64,000 bases of DNA from Chrysaora quinquecirrha (taxonomy: Eukaryota; Cnidaria; Scyphozoa; Semaeostomeae; Pelagiidae), in the NCBI GenBank assembly GCA_014526335.1, contig JACTAT010000001.1, positions 2,966,596 to 3,030,595 of the forward strand. The letters run 5' to 3'. The notes below the pieces were generated by a model. The model was given only the letters and a program-made list of their open reading frames with translations. It ran no database searches and was not told the DNA's origin. The position numbers were made by a program, and so were the translations under genes. Of the stretch, positions 37,801 to 46,843 are shown one piece after another; the first letter of the stretch is position 1; the number at the start of each line of letters is the position of its first letter.

Positions 37801-40800
37801 AAATCTCTCAATCAATAAAATCAACTTTCATCACAAACAAATCAGCTAAGCAACAAAAATTCAGTCAACTGTCAAATGGGATAACTGACCACAGAATCAA
37901 AAGAGCAATTTTAATCAAGTCAAACAAGAATCATTTAATCAATATCACGTTTTCTACCAATCAGTTTAGCAATCAAATGAGATACGAGATCAGAGAAAAA
38001 ATATTCAACTTAATCAAGTCGATCATGATTCACCTGATCAATAAAATTAAGGGTAATCAAACAATCATAAAAAATCATCCATACCTTTGTTTTAGAGTAA
38101 TTCTTTAATGCATCGAAAAGCAGTGACAAGCTCATGGAGGCATTATGAAGTATCCGACAGCAATCACCATATTGAGAGAGCTTGCTGTAATTGAAATACA
38201 ATATAAATGGATTTATAAGAGCAATAAATTAAAAAGAAATTGAAGTTTAAGGAGTTTGAGGTATGCCATACTGCTGGTATACGCAGTACAGCTAGAGATT
38301 ACCTCTGATACTGAGGAAACACATTACATATCATTCACTAGTATTCTGAATAGTAGGAGGGTGGAAATACTAAAGGGTTGTAATTGAATGGTTTACAAAT
38401 ATACATTGAGGTGTTATACACCCTGTTCTGTATCTAACTGGCTCTTAATAAAGGACCTTATTGACTACAAACAGTTTATTATAAGATAGAAGATTCTGCA
38501 TCCCAAGGCCCTTATTGGCTTTATCGGTGGAGCTTTCTGAATCCAACTTTCGCAGATCTTCAGACTTATTTCATAGTTGACTTCTTAATTCTTCATTTGA
38601 CTTTCCTTTTATATCGATTTCTTGAATTAATTACTTAAATAGTTTTATTAAGCATATAATAACTGTTTCCGAAGGCAATACCAGAAAATACTAACCCGAA
38701 ACCGTCAGTACCAAACCGACCATACGAGACTGAGGGTATTGCATGAAGGAAATGGTAATTATATGGTTTATTATTGGTTTATTAAACATGACATGGTCTG
38801 AGTGGCGAAGTACTGGTGTCAAATGCCCGCTTGGTTGACTACAACCTTCGCCTCGCTTTCAAATGCCAGTCTCACAATCAAATTGAATTGGGAAAAAGTC
38901 TGTTGGAGGTTGAAGCAATATTAAGCCCTATCATAAAACCGTACATCAGTTTTCAGCCAATCAGATTGTTTTACAGAACTGCGTCCCAAGACCGAACCAT
39001 GGGTAATTATACCCGACATCAAGTTCCTAAGTGCCATGAAATACACAAAACGTAACCAATTTGCATCTTGGTCAGACTTCAGAGAACACTATTGTCTTTC
39101 CATACTGACAAGAAGCAGAACAGGTTCCGGTTTTTATCAAGCCCTCCCTATCCAATAGTCCCCCACTCTAATAAGGCTCCCCCTAAATTACTAAAATCAA
39201 AGACATACCCCGGGGGTTGTGTGACAGAGGTTTAAGATATATCCCAACTTTGTGTCTTCGATTTAAAGTTTTAAGATTTAAAATCCTTCAATAACTATTC
39301 ATTTTTCTTTAAATCCTTCTGCTTAAACTCAGTTATCGTGTATTCCATATTCAAAATGCAGAATTAAGTGAAATTCTAAAAATCTACAAATATTCAGGGA
39401 CTTCAACGCATAAAAGAAATACAAAATTCATTACCTTAGTATTCGTGATACATTAAGCATATAATCAGCATCTTTCCAATAATTATTCAGCAATATCAAT
39501 AAACTTTCTATCAGTTGGCTTTCTATTATTAGCTGTCTGGTATTCGGAATGTCAGCTAGATTTCGTATCGCAGCACTCGCCTAAAAGTCATGACAGTATA
39601 CAGAGAAAGTTAGCTCGTTAGTTAGGCTCATACTGTATTTTCATAATAAACGCTTGGTAAAAAGGACTATTTCTAAAACAGACCTATCCAAAGAAGTTTG
39701 GGTCGACGCGACATTTTTCTGGAAAATGATAGATATATTGAGTAAGGGAATCCTTTCCACGTGCAACGACCTTGATTGCATCCGCTTAACGAGTTGTAGT
39801 ACAGCAGATTTTACTTCTAATTGAAGAGTAATATAAGAAAAAGGGGAGAAATGGAATCTGTGACAGTAAATATAAAAATTATCTAAGAAACTCAGGAAAC
39901 AAGATGCAAGTAACCCACAAAAAGGAAAATACTTGATTAAATTGACGCCACAGCACCTTCAAACGTAAAACGTAAACGTAAAACGTAAAATTCATCGGGG
40001 GTAGTTGACATAAATCAAATAGTATGGAAACGTTTTGCAAAAGGGCGTTTCCTCGAATTTGCGAGATTTTTAAGGGTGTGGTCCCCACTGTTAGGCCCTG
40101 GCCAAACGATCAAACATTTTTGATCTAACATTTGAAATTTTGCTTGTCAAGCAAAATGTTTGATCGTTTGGCCACGTCCAAAAAATTGCTAATCCAGCAT
40201 TTTTGCGTGCGTCAAGCAAAAAATGCTTTTGAATTTTTTCAAGGCGTTCGTGCTTGTGCATTAGCAATAACATCGTTGTTAGACGGTAATGTTTTTGGAC
40301 ATGGCCAAATGGTCAAACATTTGTCGAAAGCAAATTTGAAATGTTTGACCAACAATGTTTGATCGTTTAGCCAGGGCCTTATTCACCTTATCCAACACAT
40401 AACAATCAGCCCATATATATCATAATAAGTGGGGAATTTGAGAGAGTTTTTAAGGGTGTAGTCCGAAAAAATCCCCCAGGACCCCCACTTTAAGAGTCCT
40501 GGATACGCCTATGACAGATGGCCGGAGTAAATCGTCTCAAAAATCAGCTGAGAGAAGCAAAAAAGGAAACACTGACCTGAACGATCAAATGAGAAAGTTG
40601 AAGCGTGTTTGCGTCTCCAGCAGTCTGCAATAAAAAAACAGCTTAAGATTCAAAGAGAATAATTATCCATCACTGTGAAGCGGCAAAACTTACAAAAGAA
40701 AACTCTTTAAAATTCATGAATATGAATTTCTTTGCAAGTAATGAAAAATAGTGTGACGTACGAAAATCAAATTAGCAGAAAGAAAATATTCAGATTATAA

Positions 40801-43800
40801 GAGATTTGAGGATTTTGAGCAACAATTTCTTCTCATTAGAAATGGTTCTAATTACTTATAGCTAAAAGTCATTATATCAAAAACATTATCGTTGTAAACA
40901 TTTATTTTTTAATGGCTTGAAAGGGCTTGTGTGAGCTAAATAAGGGCTTCACAGAGAGGAGAGTTTCCAGATTATTAATAGATAATCAAAATTCATTATT
41001 TCTAAAGACATTATCTCTCAGTTATAATTTATATTAATTACTTGAAAGAGGGTGAGGTGGGGGGGGGGTTTAGTGGTAGAAAGTGGAGCGCGATTTGATT
41101 CTTTGGTTAGCCTTTAATAGCCAGGTATAAGGTTTGGATTAGATTTATTACACGAACCCCAGTAACATAAACTACCATCTTTAGTTGTTGTTGTTGTCAA
41201 AAAGCTGCTCAAACTTGGACTCATTGCTTTTGCATCATGGCCCACTCTCTGCCAAAAATTTGCGGAACCAATCATATTGCAGCATTTCACTTGCTGTAGT
41301 TTTATTGGCTTATTGATTTCCCACTCTTATTGCCATTCAATTTTGGGTCACATCGAACGATAGAACAACATGTAGCCAATCAGATAGCAGCAGAACGAAA
41401 TGGCGAGTGAGAATCGTTGTTGGCATTGTTAAATGTTTTGTGATGTTCCCAAACCGGTAAATATTGTGTTTGACAAGCAAGATTCAAATGTTTGACAAAC
41501 AATGTTTTATCGTTTGGCCAGGGCCTTAAAAGAAGAGACTTGATCAAATATCATCTGCCAACATTTTTTTTTAAATCCATAGAATATTCAAAATTGCAAT
41601 GAACAGCGGAATCATTTTCGGGCATACTTAAAAGCTTTTTTCGTCTGACACTCCTCAGAGTATGAACATCTGAAACAGACGGAAACAATAGACTAAGACG
41701 GAATTTATACCCAGATGCGGCTCGAAATGCATCAATTAGAAAGAACGAAAAGCTGAATTGGCATTGCGTTTTAAACGCCAATCAGCTGGTCGGATACAGC
41801 GGGAAGGCCAATAGAATTATTTGAAGAGAATATTAAAACGAAATATCTAACCTTACCATATCGATAACCCTCTTCAAAAGGAGACCAAAACATTGGAAAC
41901 AATCAGCATTAAGAAACTCTTCATGAAGAACAGGATTGACAGATAGAAACTTCACGGATCCAATTGCATACACAATTCCATCGAAAAATTGAAGAATGTC
42001 ATAAGTTTTAAGCAATTCAAGCAGATAACCTGAAAAGATAGGCATGGAACGATTACTACTTAATATAGCAATAAATAGCTGTCTTGTCTGGGGGGGCTCT
42101 AGGGTTCCATATCTACTGGACGTGCTTGCAGGTCTTTTGAATCTTTATATAGAAAGATAATAAAATTGCAAGAAAGCGGAAACATCTCTGGACATACTTT
42201 AAAGCTTTTTTCGTCTGACACTCTTTAGAGTATAAACGTCAGAAACAGACCGAAACAAATGACTAAGGCGGAATTTATACCCAGATGCGGAAGAAATTCC
42301 AGTTGGTTACATCAAGAAAAGTCGCTGGATGTTTTGTTCATAAAGCATTTAAATGAACGGGGACTTCAGAAATTCACTGGAAAAGAGGCTACATGCAAAC
42401 GAGACTTGAAAGAAACTTGAAAACGAGACACTACTTACTTATTATGTGTTCTTCTTTGAATAAGTGATCTTTGGCTTTATCTTTGCTGATTTTGAAAATT
42501 AGTTTACAAATATTTACGATATTTTTACCATTGACTTTCATCTGAAAAACAGAAATTATCACCATCATAATCAGAATCATGATCATAATAGTCATCGTAA
42601 TCATCATAATCATAATCATCATCATCATCATTATAATCATCATCATCATCCACATAATCATCACCATCACCATTATCTTCATCATCATCATTATCATCAT
42701 CATAAATCATCACCATAATCATCATCATAATCATCATTGTCATCATCATCATCATCATAATAAGCACCATCATTACCACTATCATATCATCATCATTAAA
42801 ATGCTATTCTTTTCCTGGCCAATCATGGTCACAATCACACATAATCATCATTATATGAATCAGAATTGAATGAACCTTACCGCTAATGCAAGTTTGCATA
42901 ATTTAAGCACAACTTCTGCACTTTCAGCATCAACAAACTTGAAAATAGTTCTCAGAACGAAAGCTCTTCTTCTTGCTGAACCACTACCTGTCCCTTTGCC
43001 CAATAAATTACAAATTTCTAGAGTTTTCCATAATACGTCAAAGTTGACACCAAGTGCAGAAAAGTCAGAATGGAGATAATTCAGCTCCATTTGTTTTAAT
43101 AATGGTTCAATATTCTCTTTAAAAAGAGTATTCTGGTTATCACTATCTCCATCTGATAATGCACTGCTTGGCCTTGTATTATCTGTTTTTCTAGTCTCAT
43201 TTGGATCATTCTGGCTCACTCGAGAGCTACTTCTAGGATTCTGGTCAGCTGATTTATTTCTTTTTGTATTGTCCTGTTTAAATGAGACATTTCCCATTGA
43301 AGAAGGTCTTGCTTTGCCAGTCTTTACTGCTGAATCTAAGCTATCTTGGGTAACTGAAGACTTTCTATCATCTTTCCCAGGGAAGTCTGTTGATTTAGCT
43401 TTATTCTCAATATTTCCCATAGAGCTATATTTCTTTATCCCAGTCATATCTTCACTTCTAGAGCTAGCACGATCTTTTGGCCCACTTTGCACCCTACGTC
43501 CTGATTGGACAGTCTCATATGTTGATTGTATATGTCCTTTGGACACTGAAGGTTCCATGCTTTTCTGTGGCAATGGAAATGACAAACGTCGAGCTTGCTC
43601 TGGGTGTCCAATGTCATCTTGGCTTTGATGCTCATGATCTTGTTCTGTTATTGAATTTCTTAAACTGCCAGCTGAGTTTATTCTGATAAGCTCATCGGAG
43701 ACACTTTTGAGAGGTGATAATTTGCCTGTTGGTGGTCTTGATGACATCCTTGATCCTGGTTCTGAGAATGCATTTGGCCCAATGCTATGAATAAACAAGA

Positions 43801-44684
43801 TTGGCTGAGAAAACAGGAAAATCTAACAAATAAAAAAGTCATACAGTAGTTTCTTAGAAGATTAGAGAATTTAGTGCCCCAAAAACATGCAAACTAGGGG
43901 CATTGATTGGCACCCCTTGTCCCCCTCCTCATCTCTTGTTCTAAATGATAGTCTTTTCCTTTCTAAAAGAAGAAATGAATACCCTACCAGTCAAGATCTT
44001 ATAAGAGGCCTCAAGAGGGTGTGGTCAAGTAGACAAAAGGCTGATGCTCAGGTCCCATTAGCAAAGTATGGTAGCTTTCAACAAGATCTCTGTGTGCAAC
44101 AGCCCTGTCTCTATTGTTCTATCCTATTGTTAGCCTATTGTTCTATTGAAAACTTGGGTTTGCAAGTACCAAACTCTGCAGACTCAGCTCAGGTGGGGTC
44201 ATGATTTAAAAATAAAGTAACAGGAAACAGGATGTATCAAAAAACAGGTGCAGGTTGGTAAGATCACAGAATATTCTGTGGCAGGGTGGAGGTTGGTATC
44301 CTATACTGTGCAACCTCATAGCAGAAAAATTTTGTGAAAAAGTGTTGTACTCTGCAGTGCATATGATCATAGGGTGCAGCTGCTTCCCTTGAAAAGCAGA
44401 GAGGGCAGGGGGCAGCTGAGCCCCTACTTCTCCCTGTCCATTCCAGCATCCCTAAAAATGATATAACTGGTATACCTAAAAGCAGATGGAGGTCTTCCTT
44501 CTGATGATCTTGTAGCTCCAAAAAGACTTCGCTTTGAATCGGCTGGCGTAAATGGACGAGCAGCATCAATAGGTTTCACTGATTTCCTTGCTTCTGATAT
44601 TATCTCTGCACTTGTTTTCTTACCCGCATCGTAAAAAGGTCTTTGATATTGTGGTTTTTTCGATTTTGGTGGTGTAGGCTGCAT
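28708..44684 (-). CDS. ARMC2: ARMC2, armadillo repeat-containing protein 2 (complete, 15 coding exons)
   Basis: Reading all exons in order gives 2706 coding bases: 901 residues plus a stop, against roughly 870 in the human protein. Every junction is GT/AG and every phase matches. Residues 1-70 carry the family's N-terminal signature ('KKTSAEIISEARKSV', 'RPFTPADSKRSLFG', 'RPPSAF'). About 70-300 is Ser-rich and probably disordered. From about 310 to the C-terminus run helical armadillo repeats with recognisable blocks ('IVNICKLIFKISK', 'SAAALNNLSYYSDEG', 'FCSCGVLINLMVDNE', 'TDWQLSSMICQTLCNYSE'). The ATG at 44684 has an in-frame TAA eight codons upstream. In animals and green algae ARMC2 acts in cilia and flagella, including radial-spoke delivery by intraflagellar transport. 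The same role here is inferred from orthology. Confidence 0.95.
29355..29507. mobile_element. Possible MITE in ARMC2 intron 14
   Basis: Inverted pair 'tgaacgcataaaaattggg' (29373) and 'cccaagttttacgcgttca' (29461), with outer 'ggctagtt'/'aaactgggtgg...gcc' partly matching. No coding. Confidence 0.45.
29830..29965. mobile_element. MITE fragment, 'TTTTCGGGCATACTT' family
   Basis: Contains 'cctatttctgaagtttatac' and 'catcagacgaaaaagctt', internal parts of the element at 32810-32946. Confidence 0.5.
30046..30206 (-). CDS. ARMC2: ARMC2 exon 14
   Basis: Acceptor 'CTCCCTTTTAG|ATTGAT', donor 'CTAG|GTAATT'. Encodes 'LIDALKDFGQTDWQLSSMIC' and 'SCFGEEETEDLLQLL'. Confidence 0.93.
30368..30780. mobile_element. 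MITE with 'GCAAACCGTGCCAACAT' ends
   Basis: Left end 'gcaaaccgtgccaacatg' near 30375 and right end 'atgttggcacggtttgc' near 30760 are inverted repeats. Inner 'gccaacatgttggc' palindromes recur. The right part also occurs at 59706-59812 in reverse. Short open frames across it are not genes. Lies in ARMC2 intron 13. Confidence 0.75.
30846..30978 (-). CDS. ARMC2: ARMC2 exon 13
   Basis: Acceptor 'CTCTTTCTAG|TGATCA', donor 'CGAAA|GTAAGT'. Encodes 'FCSCGVLINLMVDNENRKIL'. Confidence 0.93.
31317..31572. repeat. (AATTAC)n microsatellite
   Basis: About 43 hexamers 'caatta', some with 'caattt' or 'caatat' variants, in ARMC2 intron 12. Confidence 0.95.
31640..32080. repeat. Degenerate 'aatcaactaatcaatg' array
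   Basis: Imperfect 4-base rhythm (aatc, aact, aatg) running 440 bp in ARMC2 intron 12. A similar block lies at 33180-33415 in intron 11. Confidence 0.85.
32085..32325 (+). repeat. Dispersed repeat (also at 27085-27335)
   Basis: Same block order and orientation as the copy at 27085. See shared landmarks there. Confidence 0.8.
32445..32560 (-). mobile_element. tRNA-like SINE piece
   Basis: Minus strand has an A-box-like 'gtggcctaatggtcaag', then about 30 bases on a degenerate B-box-like 'ggggatcgaacgaacc'. No full cloverleaf. Confidence 0.4.
32810..32946. mobile_element. Intact MITE, 'TTTTCGGGCATACTT' family
   Basis: 137 bp bounded by perfect 22-base terminal inverted repeats ('attttcgggcatacttaaaa' and its complement at 32927-32946). 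Relatives: 41608-41730 (reverse orientation), 42180-42300, and fragments at 29830, 35690 and 36710. Lies in ARMC2 intron 12, close to exon 12. Confidence 0.88.
32990..33103 (-). CDS. ARMC2: ARMC2 exon 12
   Basis: Acceptor 'TTGATTTTAG|CTTTAA', donor 'AAAG|GTATAT'. Encodes 'ALIQLLFVDNMDCIIEATRV' and 'FGNFTRSKDIR'. Confidence 0.92.
33180..33415. repeat. Degenerate 'aatcaatgaatcaac' array
   Basis: Same 4-base rhythm as 31640-32080. Lies in ARMC2 intron 11. Confidence 0.8.
33471..33593 (-). CDS. ARMC2: ARMC2 exon 11
   Basis: Acceptor 'ATTTTTCAG|AGAAAA', donor 'GTTG|GTAAGT'. Encodes 'EELLVNSAAALNNLSYYSDE', one of the strongest family signatures. Confidence 0.93.
34034..34157. mobile_element. MITE, 'GAGGGGCAATTCACTCC' family
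   Basis: Left end 'gaggggcgattcactcctt', then 'gaaatctcgtacacctt'. Right end 'ctcgtacacctttttgagga...gtgaattgccctcg'. Terminal inverted repeats and an A/T core. About 124 bp in ARMC2 intron 10. Confidence 0.8.
34318..34600. mobile_element. Possible MITE with 'TGTCGACAT' ends
   Basis: 'tatgtcgacat' at the left and 'aatgtcgacat' at the right, each followed inward by 'aactagt' motifs in opposite orientation. Several 'gactagttg' palindromic pieces inside. Confidence 0.45.
35690..35800. mobile_element. MITE fragment, 'TTTTCGGGCATACTT' family
   Basis: Contains 'tctgcgtctgggtatgaatt', 'cttagtcaattgcttcagac' and 'tgtttcctatgttt', matching the interior of 32810-32946. Confidence 0.5.
35831..35927 (-). 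CDS. ARMC2: ARMC2 exon 10
   Basis: Acceptor 'TGTGTTTCAG|ACCATA', donor 'CATGG|GTAAGT', phase 0 to 1. Encodes 'TIRIIANLSIDPDVACDV', a highly conserved block. Confidence 0.92.
36174..36458 (+). pseudogene. LINE reverse-transcriptase C-terminal fragment
   Basis: An open stretch whose product ('TKLETLQFLKNRAHSIIENA', 'LIKLDRSAMTYKMMNTICPD') matches the pattern after the polymerase domain in animal non-LTR elements. No catalytic motifs are present. It runs directly into ARMC2 exon 9 on the opposite strand, so the insertion lies right at the exon's donor side. Confidence 0.7.
36459..36530 (-). CDS. ARMC2: ARMC2 exon 9 (72 nt)
   Basis: Acceptor 'TTTATTTCAG|TGGACT', donor 'GTTAAG|GTGAGT'. Encodes an acidic linker 'WTGDDENRDDDGKELEKS'. 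It abuts a LINE fragment on the opposite strand (36174-36458). Confidence 0.85.
36745..37035. repeat. 12-bp minisatellite (gttatgcaacaa / gttgtgaaacaa)
   Basis: About 24 units alternating 'gttatgcaacaa' and 'gttgtgaaacaa' types in ARMC2 intron 8. Because 12 is a multiple of 3, most frames stay open and give false proteins such as Met-Gln-Gln-Val repeats. Confidence 0.93.
37305..37445 (-). CDS. ARMC2: ARMC2 exon 8
   Basis: Acceptor 'TTTCTTTAG|GATATAG', donor 'ACAGAG|GTAAAA', 47 codons in phase 0. Encodes 'DIAVRLLFVFGNIAAK', a clear armadillo helix matching the family. Confidence 0.92.
38085..38184 (-). CDS. ARMC2: ARMC2 exon 7
   Basis: Acceptor 'TCAATTACAG|CAAGCT', donor 'ACAAAG|GTATGG'. Encodes 'KLSQYGDCCRILHNAS' and 'LLFDALKNYSKTK'. 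Confidence 0.9.
38651..38760. repeat. Dispersed repeat (inverted copy at 54200-54360)
   Basis: 'ataataactgtttccgaagg' and 'caataccagaaaatactaac' reappear as reverse complement at 54310-54362. Confidence 0.75.
39435..39580 (-). CDS. ARMC2: ARMC2 exon 6
   Basis: Acceptor 'TGACTTTTAG|GCGAGT', donor 'CTAAG|GTAATG'. Encodes 'ASAAIRNLADIPNTRQLI' and 'NVSRIL', an armadillo repeat. Confidence 0.9.
40092..40381. mobile_element. Intact MITE, 'GGCCCTGGCCAAACGATCAAACA' family
   Basis: 290 bp with terminal inverted repeats of about 25 bases: 'taaggccctggc...' on both ends, differing at one position. Inside are 'tgtttgatcgtttggccacg' and 'gtcaagcaaaa' palindromic blocks. Related pieces: 21430-22150, 41440-41530, 50676-50730. 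In ARMC2 intron 5. Confidence 0.87.
40577..40624 (-). CDS. ARMC2: ARMC2 exon 5 (48 nt)
   Basis: Too short to show up as an open frame by itself. Encodes 'TAGDANTLQLSHLIVQ' between 'TTTATTGCAG' and 'GTCAGT', phase 0 on both sides. Confidence 0.87.
41440..41530. mobile_element. MITE end fragment, 'CCAAACGATCAAACA' family
   Basis: Ends 'atcgtttggccagggcctta' as in 40356-40381. The left end is not recognised. Confidence 0.65.
41595..41820. mobile_element. MITE relative, 'TTTTCGGGCATACTT' family
   Basis: Reverse-orientation relative of 32810-32946: 'cattttcgggcatacttaaa', 'cgtctgacactcctcagagt', 'acggaatttatacccagatg'. It extends further right with 'gccaatcagctggtcggata'. Confidence 0.75.
41857..42029 (-). 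CDS. ARMC2: ARMC2 exon 4
   Basis: Acceptor 'ATCTTTTCAG|GTTATC', donor 'GATATG|GTAAGG'. Encodes 'YLLELLKTYDILQFFDGIVY' and 'LLLKRVIDM'. Confidence 0.92.
42180..42300. mobile_element. MITE relative, 'TTTTCGGGCATACTT' family
   Basis: 'ctggacatactttaaagctt', 'cgtctgacactctttagagt' and 'cggaatttatacccagatgc', same orientation as 41595. Confidence 0.75.
42439..42541 (-). CDS. ARMC2: ARMC2 exon 3
   Basis: Acceptor 'TTTTTCAG|ATGAAAG', donor 'ATAATAA|GTAAGT', phase 0 to 1. Encodes 'NIVNICKLIFKISKDKAKDH', a well-conserved ARMC2 block. Confidence 0.92.
42560..42800. repeat. (ATC)n microsatellite
   Basis: Imperfect 'atcatc' / 'ataatc' run in ARMC2 intron 2, just upstream (in transcription) of exon 3. 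The long Met/Ile/Asp frames over it on both strands are low-complexity artefacts. Confidence 0.95.
42881..43784 (-). CDS. ARMC2: ARMC2 exon 2 (long)
   Basis: Acceptor 'TTCATAG|CATTGG', donor 'GCG|GTAAGG'. Residues 70-371: a long Ser/Asp/Lys-rich low-complexity stretch, then the first armadillo helices ('LFKENIEPLLKQMELN', 'LRTIFKFVDAESAEVVLKLC'). Confidence 0.93.
44476..44684 (-). CDS. ARMC2: ARMC2 exon 1
   Basis: Codes residues 1-70 from 'MQPTPPKSKK' through 'GRPPSAF'. Donor reads 'AG|GTATAC', phase 2. Contains the conserved ARMC2 N-terminal motif. Confidence 0.93.
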
Positions 44685-44919
44685 GATGATGTTTGTTATG
44701 GTTTAGCAATTCTCATCAGATCAAATTCGGCTTCTTCGGATGCTTGAAAAGTTCTTGATTAGGAATCATACAATTTTGAAGGAAATTAAATAAATTTTCA
44801 GACGATAATAATGACTGGCTTCAGTATTTTAAACAAATAACAGGAAGACTTATTAGTTTATTTGTCATGTTTTGACTCCACCTAGAAAATAGGCCTTGTC
44901 TTGTTTTGTTGTGGGCCTA

Positions 44920-44965
44920 GAAGCCCAAACGTCCACAATGGCGGAATGGCGCCAAAATCATTAAT
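44920..44965. promoter_or_regulatory. Possible ARMC2 promoter motifs
   Basis: About 240-280 bp upstream of the ARMC2 ATG the minus strand reads 'TTTTGGCGCCATTCCGCCAT', with an E2F-like TTTGGCGC and the plus strand has 'ccacaatggcggaatggcgc', a YY1-like AATGGCGG. No RFX X-box was recognised. Motif matches only. Confidence 0.3.
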
Positions 44966-45181
44966 TATAACTTTCTGCAGCCAATTTTCTTATTTAGTAA
45001 AGAAGAATAGTATTGATTCTTTTAATTAATACCAGTTTTTGAAGTAGCCTTGTATCTTGATTGAAATTACAGCCAGAAAAAGAAATGTTTTAAACTTGCT
45101 TCAACCTGCAAAACCAGCGTCCATTTTGTTTCCAAGCAAAAATTTCGGGTACTTCTTTGGTTTTACATCAGCTTCAATTCA

Positions 45182-45673
45182 ACTATATGGCACGAAGGGC
45201 TCTTCCAAAAGTTAAATGCCTCTGGAATTGATGAAAAATTTCTAATCACTCTGAAAAACATGTACTATAACACAGAATGTGCTGTGAAGTTAAACGATAA
45301 ACACACGAAATTCTTCAAATGCTCCAAAGGTGTCAGGCAGGGATGTCCTCTTAGTCCTACTCTTTTTAATTTATTCATCAATGATCTAACTACTGTACTA
45401 AATGATAATAATTCAACACCACTTAGTTTGGGAAGTGAACCTATAACATGCTTATTTTACGCCGATGATCTAATAATTCTATCTTCCTCACACGACGGAC
45501 TTCAAAAAAGTTTAAATGCCCTTTACGACTACTGTATTAAATGGAAACTAGAGGTTAACAGTAGCAAATCAAAATGCATGACATTCTACAAAATAATAGT
45601 AAATACAAACATAAGTTCCATATCAATAATAAAGATCTTGAAAATGTTACAGAATTTACCTACCTTGGCATAA
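45182..45673 (+). pseudogene. LINE reverse transcriptase, N-terminal broken piece
   Basis: Open from the truncation: 'HEGLFQKLNASGIDEKFL', 'GVRQGCPLSPTLFNLFINDL' and the catalytic 'CLFYADDLIILS', ending in 'SKSKCMTFYK'. After that (A run at 45590-45593) the family pattern continues in the next frame. Clade not assigned; the CR1/L2/Jockey side is likely. Confidence 0.88.
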
Positions 45674-46593
45674 CACTAAATGCATCCTGTAACTTTAAAG
45701 AAACCCTTAATATACTGAGTTCTAAAGCTAACCGTGCACTTATAGCTCTGAATAACAAGTTCAAAATAAAATACTTACCTGTAAAAGTAGCTCTGAAACT
45801 ATTTGACTCATTGATATCACCGATCCTGCTATACGGATCAGAGATATGGGCTCCATACCTAAACTATGACAACAAAGCTTGGGACAACTGTGAAATCGAA
45901 AAAGTACACACTCAGTTTCTTAAAAGAATTCTAGGGCTGAATAGGTCGACAACCAATGCACTAGTACGGGCAGAACTAGGTCGCTACCCCTTAAATATAC
46001 AGGCCAATTGTAGAGTAAATAGTTTTATCAAGCATATTTTGAATGACTCTGAACCTGATGCTTTAGTCACACGAGCTCTTAATTATGAAAACTCGATATC
46101 CAATAGAAATACAATAATGTCATATGTAAATAAGTTGAATAATGAACTTCAAACTAACAGCATATGTACTAAGGCAACAACTGATCTTTCGAAAAAGAAA
46201 ACTAAAAGAGCACTAGAGCAATGCTACTACATAAGCTGGTCTAGTTATATGGAAAATTGTTCCAAAGCGTTAACATACAAAAAGCATAAAAACAAAATCT
46301 TCTATGAGAATTACCTTAGCCTAATCCATACTAGGAAACACAGAAGGATACTCACAAAATTAAGACTTAGTGATCACTGTCTAGCCATAGAAAAAGGTAG
46401 ACATTGCAATCCCCGAATAGCAAGAGAACAAAGAAGATGTGCAAAATGCAAAGATGAAATTGAAAATGAAATTCACTTTGTGATGTCATGTTCTTCGTTT
46501 ATCACAGAGCGTGCAGAATTCTTCCAAAAGTACAAGATATTTGTGCAAATTTTGAAACTATTCCAACAATCGAACTTAAGTATTTCTATTTAA
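45574..46593 (+). pseudogene. LINE reverse transcriptase, C-terminal broken piece
   Basis: Continues with 'EFTYLGITLNASCNFKETL', 'LISPILLYGSEIWAPY', then a C-terminal basic region and a zinc-like 'RRCAKCKDEIENEIHFVMSC'. At 46526-46529 (A run) a second one-base loss moves the last segment ('MTNEDQSILKMFAEFLHDIY', stop at 46673) to another frame. Confidence 0.88.
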
Positions 46594-46843
46594 TGACAAA
46601 TGAAGACCAATCTATTTTGAAAATGTTTGCAGAGTTCTTGCACGACATTTATAACAAACGCCTTGATAGCTAAATAAAGAGTAATCTTGCTGATACTGTT
46701 AATTAATTAATATACAATTCTTCCTTTGTTTGTTAGTTTGTTATTACTTTTAATTTTTAATTTGAATTTTTTTCTTAACTTGTATTTTAATTTTAGACCA
46801 TGTATCCAATGATATAGTGTCATAATAAAAAAAAAAAAAAAAC

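Larger units (their letters stand above)
45170..46843 (+). mobile_element. 5'-truncated LINE (non-LTR retrotransposon)
   Basis: Starts abruptly inside reverse transcriptase near 45180 and ends in a run of 18 A after 'aataaaa' at about 46843. The coding part is broken by two one-base deletions. It sits between MAP3K4 and ARMC2, in the opposite orientation to both. 5' truncation plus a poly(A) tail is typical of target-primed reverse transcription. I could not define a target-site duplication. Confidence 0.9.

Noticed and set aside
42431..42869. Met/Ile, Asp and His-rich frames near 42.6 kb
   Set aside because: (ATC)n microsatellite in an ARMC2 intron.
43269..43686. Plus-strand frames over 43.3-43.7 kb
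   Set aside because: Shadows of ARMC2 exon 2, which is read on the minus strand.
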